NCBI GenBank assembly: GCA_023260735.1
Contig: JALQUL010000224.1
Coordinates: 1-24,417 of the forward strand
DNA: 24,417 nucleotides
Reading direction: 5' to 3'
Source: Limnohabitans sp.
GTDB taxonomy: Bacteria; Pseudomonadota; Gammaproteobacteria; Burkholderiales; Burkholderiaceae_C
Position 1 is the stretch's first letter, and every line of letters starts with the position of its first letter. A program made the translations under genes and the position numbers. This document shows, piece by piece, positions 22,749 through 24,417 of this stretch. The notes beneath the pieces are model-generated. The model made no database searches. It was given only the letters and a program-made list of their open reading frames with translations, and was not told the origin of the DNA.

Positions 22749-22981
22749 AGTTACCTTGCATCAATAGAATTCACTTTGTTCAAGTAAAATTTTAGCAAAA
22801 AGCGCTTTTTTATGATAAATTCCCCGACTCAGCTTAAAAAAATAAACAAGCAAACGATTTTATTTTTCTTGCAAATAACAGAAATTTATTGAAAATAGAA
22901 TCAATTTAACGAATGTTGAGCTCATTTTTACAATTATTGTGTTTTTGAGCTTAAAGTAGCAACCTCATCCAAGGAGAAATC

Positions 22982-23449
22982 ATGGACCTCAGAAAACTCA
23001 AGACTCTAATCGATTTAGTGTCTGACTCCAATGTCACTGAATTAGAAATCACAGAAGCTGAAGGCACTGTTCGTATTGTAAAAGGCTCTAACATTGTACA
23101 CACCACAGCTGCACCCAGCCAAATGGTTTACACCGCACAAAATCCGGTTGCAGTTTCTGCTCCTGCGCCAGCTCCTAGCCCAGCCAGTGTTGCAGCAGCA
23201 GTTGAAGAGTTATCGGGTCACCAAGTAAAGTCTCCAATGGTAGGTACTTTTTACCGTGCTTCTAGCCCTGGTGCAAAACCATTTGTTGAAGTGGGCGACA
23301 CCATCAAACAAGGCGACACAGTGTGTATTGTAGAAGCAATGAAGATTTTGAATGAAATCGAAGCCGATAAATCTGGTGTTGTGACTAAAGTATTGGTTCA
23401 AGACGGTCAAGCCGTTGAATACGGACAACCCTTAGTTGTCATTGAATAA
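22982..23449 (+). CDS. accB: Biotin carboxyl carrier protein of acetyl-CoA carboxylase
   Basis: This 155-residue BCCP carries biotin between the biotin carboxylase and the carboxyltransferase in the first step of fatty acid synthesis. The N-terminal 40 residues are the usual AccC-interacting region (MDLRKLKTLIDLV). A Pro/Ala-rich linker spans about 57-70, and the biotinyl domain follows, with EAMK and the biotinylated Lys at 121. The ATG has a good AAGGAG site. It is followed after 11 bases by accC, the standard operon. In several bacteria AccB represses its own promoter; no site for this is evident here. Confidence 0.95.
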   Translation: MDLRKLKTLIDLVSDSNVTELEITEAEGTVRIVKGSNIVHTTAAPSQMVYTAQNPVAVSAPAPAPSPASVAAAVEELSGHQVKSPMVGTFYRASSPGAKPFVEVGDTIKQGDTVCIVEAMKILNEIEADKSGVVTKVLVQDGQAVEYGQPLVVIE

Positions 23450-23460
23450 GGCAGCAAGCC

Positions 23461-24417
23461 ATGTTCAAAAAAATTCTTGTTGCTAATCGCGGAGAAATTG
23501 CACTGCGCATACAACGTGCATGCCGTGAATTAGGTATAAAGGCCGTAATGGTCTATTCCGAAGCGGACCGAGATGCCAAATACGTTAAATTAGCGGATGA
23601 AGCAGTTTGTATTGGCCCAGCTGCTTCTGGTTTAAGTTACCTTAATATGCCAGCTTTAATTGCGGCGGCCGAAGTAACTGACTCAGAAGCTATTCATCCT
23701 GGTTATGGTTTTTTAAGTGAAAATGCTAATTTTGCCGACCGAGTCGAGCAAAGTGGTTTCCAATTTATTGGTCCTACCGGTGACTCTATTCGCTTAATGG
23801 GCGATAAAGTTTCTGCTAAACAAGCCATGATTAAAGCGGGAGTACCTTGCGTACCAGGTTCAGACGGTGAATTACCAGAAGATCCAGCTGCTATTAAACG
23901 CATCGCAAAAACCATTGGTTATCCAGTCATTATTAAAGCTGCGGGTGGTGGTGGTGGACGTGGTATGCGCGTAGTACACACCGAAGCGGCTTTAATCAAT
24001 GCAGTTCAAATGACGAAAGCTGAGGCTGGTGCTGCGTTTAACAATCCTGCGGTTTACATGGAGAAATTCCTGCAAAACCCACGCCACATTGAAATCCAAA
24101 TCATTGCAGATAAATACAAAAATGCAATTTATCTGGGTGAGCGTGATTGTTCTATGCAACGCCGTCATCAAAAAATCATTGAAGAGGCTCCTGCCCCAGG
24201 CATTCCACGCAAATTCATCGAGCGTATTGGTGAGCGTTGTGCAGCAGCTTGTAAAAAAATTGGTTATCGTGGTGCTGGTACTTTCGAGTTCCTTTATGAA
24301 AACGGCGAGTTTTACTTTATTGAAATGAACACCCGCGTTGCAATTAAGCTTGCGTTTCAATCGTCGGGTGACCCGATTATTCCTGGTGGTGCAGCGGAGG
24401 TGGTTGTCTACAAGACT
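23461..24417 (+). CDS. accC: Biotin carboxylase subunit, partial, with aberrant 3' end
   Basis: This is the first 319 codons of biotin carboxylase, cut by the window edge. The biotin-carboxylase N-domain (KILVANRGEIALRIQRACRELG), the ATP-grasp glycine loop KAAGGGGGRGM, RDCSMQRRHQKIIEEAPAPG and FIEMNTRV are all present. Residue numbering agrees with E. coli AccC, with E288, N290 and R292 in place. From residue 294 (24340) the sequence no longer resembles any biotin carboxylase: the expected QVEHPVTE, including catalytic Glu296, is replaced by AIKLAFQS, though the frame stays open. It is the second gene of the accBC operon, with a weak ribosome site over the accB stop. Confidence 0.9.
   Translation, partial: MFKKILVANRGEIALRIQRACRELGIKAVMVYSEADRDAKYVKLADEAVCIGPAASGLSYLNMPALIAAAEVTDSEAIHPGYGFLSENANFADRVEQSGFQFIGPTGDSIRLMGDKVSAKQAMIKAGVPCVPGSDGELPEDPAAIKRIAKTIGYPVIIKAAGGGGGRGMRVVHTEAALINAVQMTKAEAGAAFNNPAVYMEKFLQNPRHIEIQIIADKYKNAIYLGERDCSMQRRHQKIIEEAPAPGIPRKFIERIGERCAAACKKIGYRGAGTFEFLYENGEFYFIEMNTRVAIKLAFQSSGDPIIPGGAAEVVVYKT
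24340..24417. other. Abrupt non-accC sequence at the window end
   Basis: These 78 bases do not continue the conserved accC sequence. They contain a HindIII-type AAGCTT at 24346-24351 close to the break and are richer in G+C (about half by hand count) than the neighbouring DNA. Translation gives no family I recognise in any frame. The simplest reading is a chimeric clone or assembly edge; a real insertion or recombination is possible. Confidence 0.65.

Noticed and set aside
22797..22811. AAAAAGCGCTTTTT palindrome as a terminator of the tlpA-like gene
   Set aside because: The stem would be five A-T pairs around a four-base loop, too weak to support.
23992..24360. Minus-strand ORF of 122 codons inside accC
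   Set aside because: It is antisense to conserved AccC motifs and is Cys/Thr/Phe-rich as expected for a shadow.

Overview
The window looks like the chromosome of a low-G+C betaproteobacterium, most likely in the Burkholderiales. The evidence is the gene content and order: methyltransferase / FolM-like reductase / folB / ttcA, corC-lnt, tlpA followed by accB-accC, mpl, trxC and yceH. This placement is inferred from synteny and protein families, without a database search. I see no tRNA, rRNA, CRISPR array or transposase.

Bases 1-4320 form a very A+T-rich accessory region. It holds an ABC exporter whose membrane and ATPase halves lie in different frames, joined by a canonical -1 slippery heptamer (A AAA AAG). 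Next is a tightly coupled pair: an AAA/ABC-type ATPase plus a 170-residue partner with an E-x-K nuclease-like motif, a candidate undescribed two-gene defence module. An oppositely oriented HepT/MntA (HEPN/MNT) toxin-antitoxin pair follows; its HepT has His where the catalytic Arg of the RNase motif is expected. Bases 4320-5480 carry a small heavy-metal-binding (HMA) protein and a His/Met-rich Spy-like periplasmic protein, closed by two tandem terminators.

Bases 5498-10129 are mostly housekeeping or envelope genes: a secreted DUF3299 protein, corC, lnt and a secreted alpha/beta hydrolase. Bases 10130-11426 have no gene. They contain eight DnaA-box-like 9-mers, six of them in three pairs with exactly the same 12-base pitch inside a repeated module of about 65 bp. 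This is a strong candidate chromosomal origin, without dnaA in the window. A possible structured RNA lies between it and yceH.

Bases 11427-22748 contain yceH, a small unknown gene, a second A+T-rich gap, a ROK-family protein with altered motifs, trxC, a DUF2905 gene, a MidA-like methyltransferase, a FolM-like reductase with two tandem folB genes, ttcA, a histidine phosphatase, mpl, a conserved unknown protein with a nucleotidyltransferase-like motif, and a TlpA-like thioredoxin. Bases 22982-24417 hold accB and the start of accC. The last 78 bases stop matching AccC abruptly just before its catalytic Glu, which suggests a chimeric contig end or a real rearrangement.
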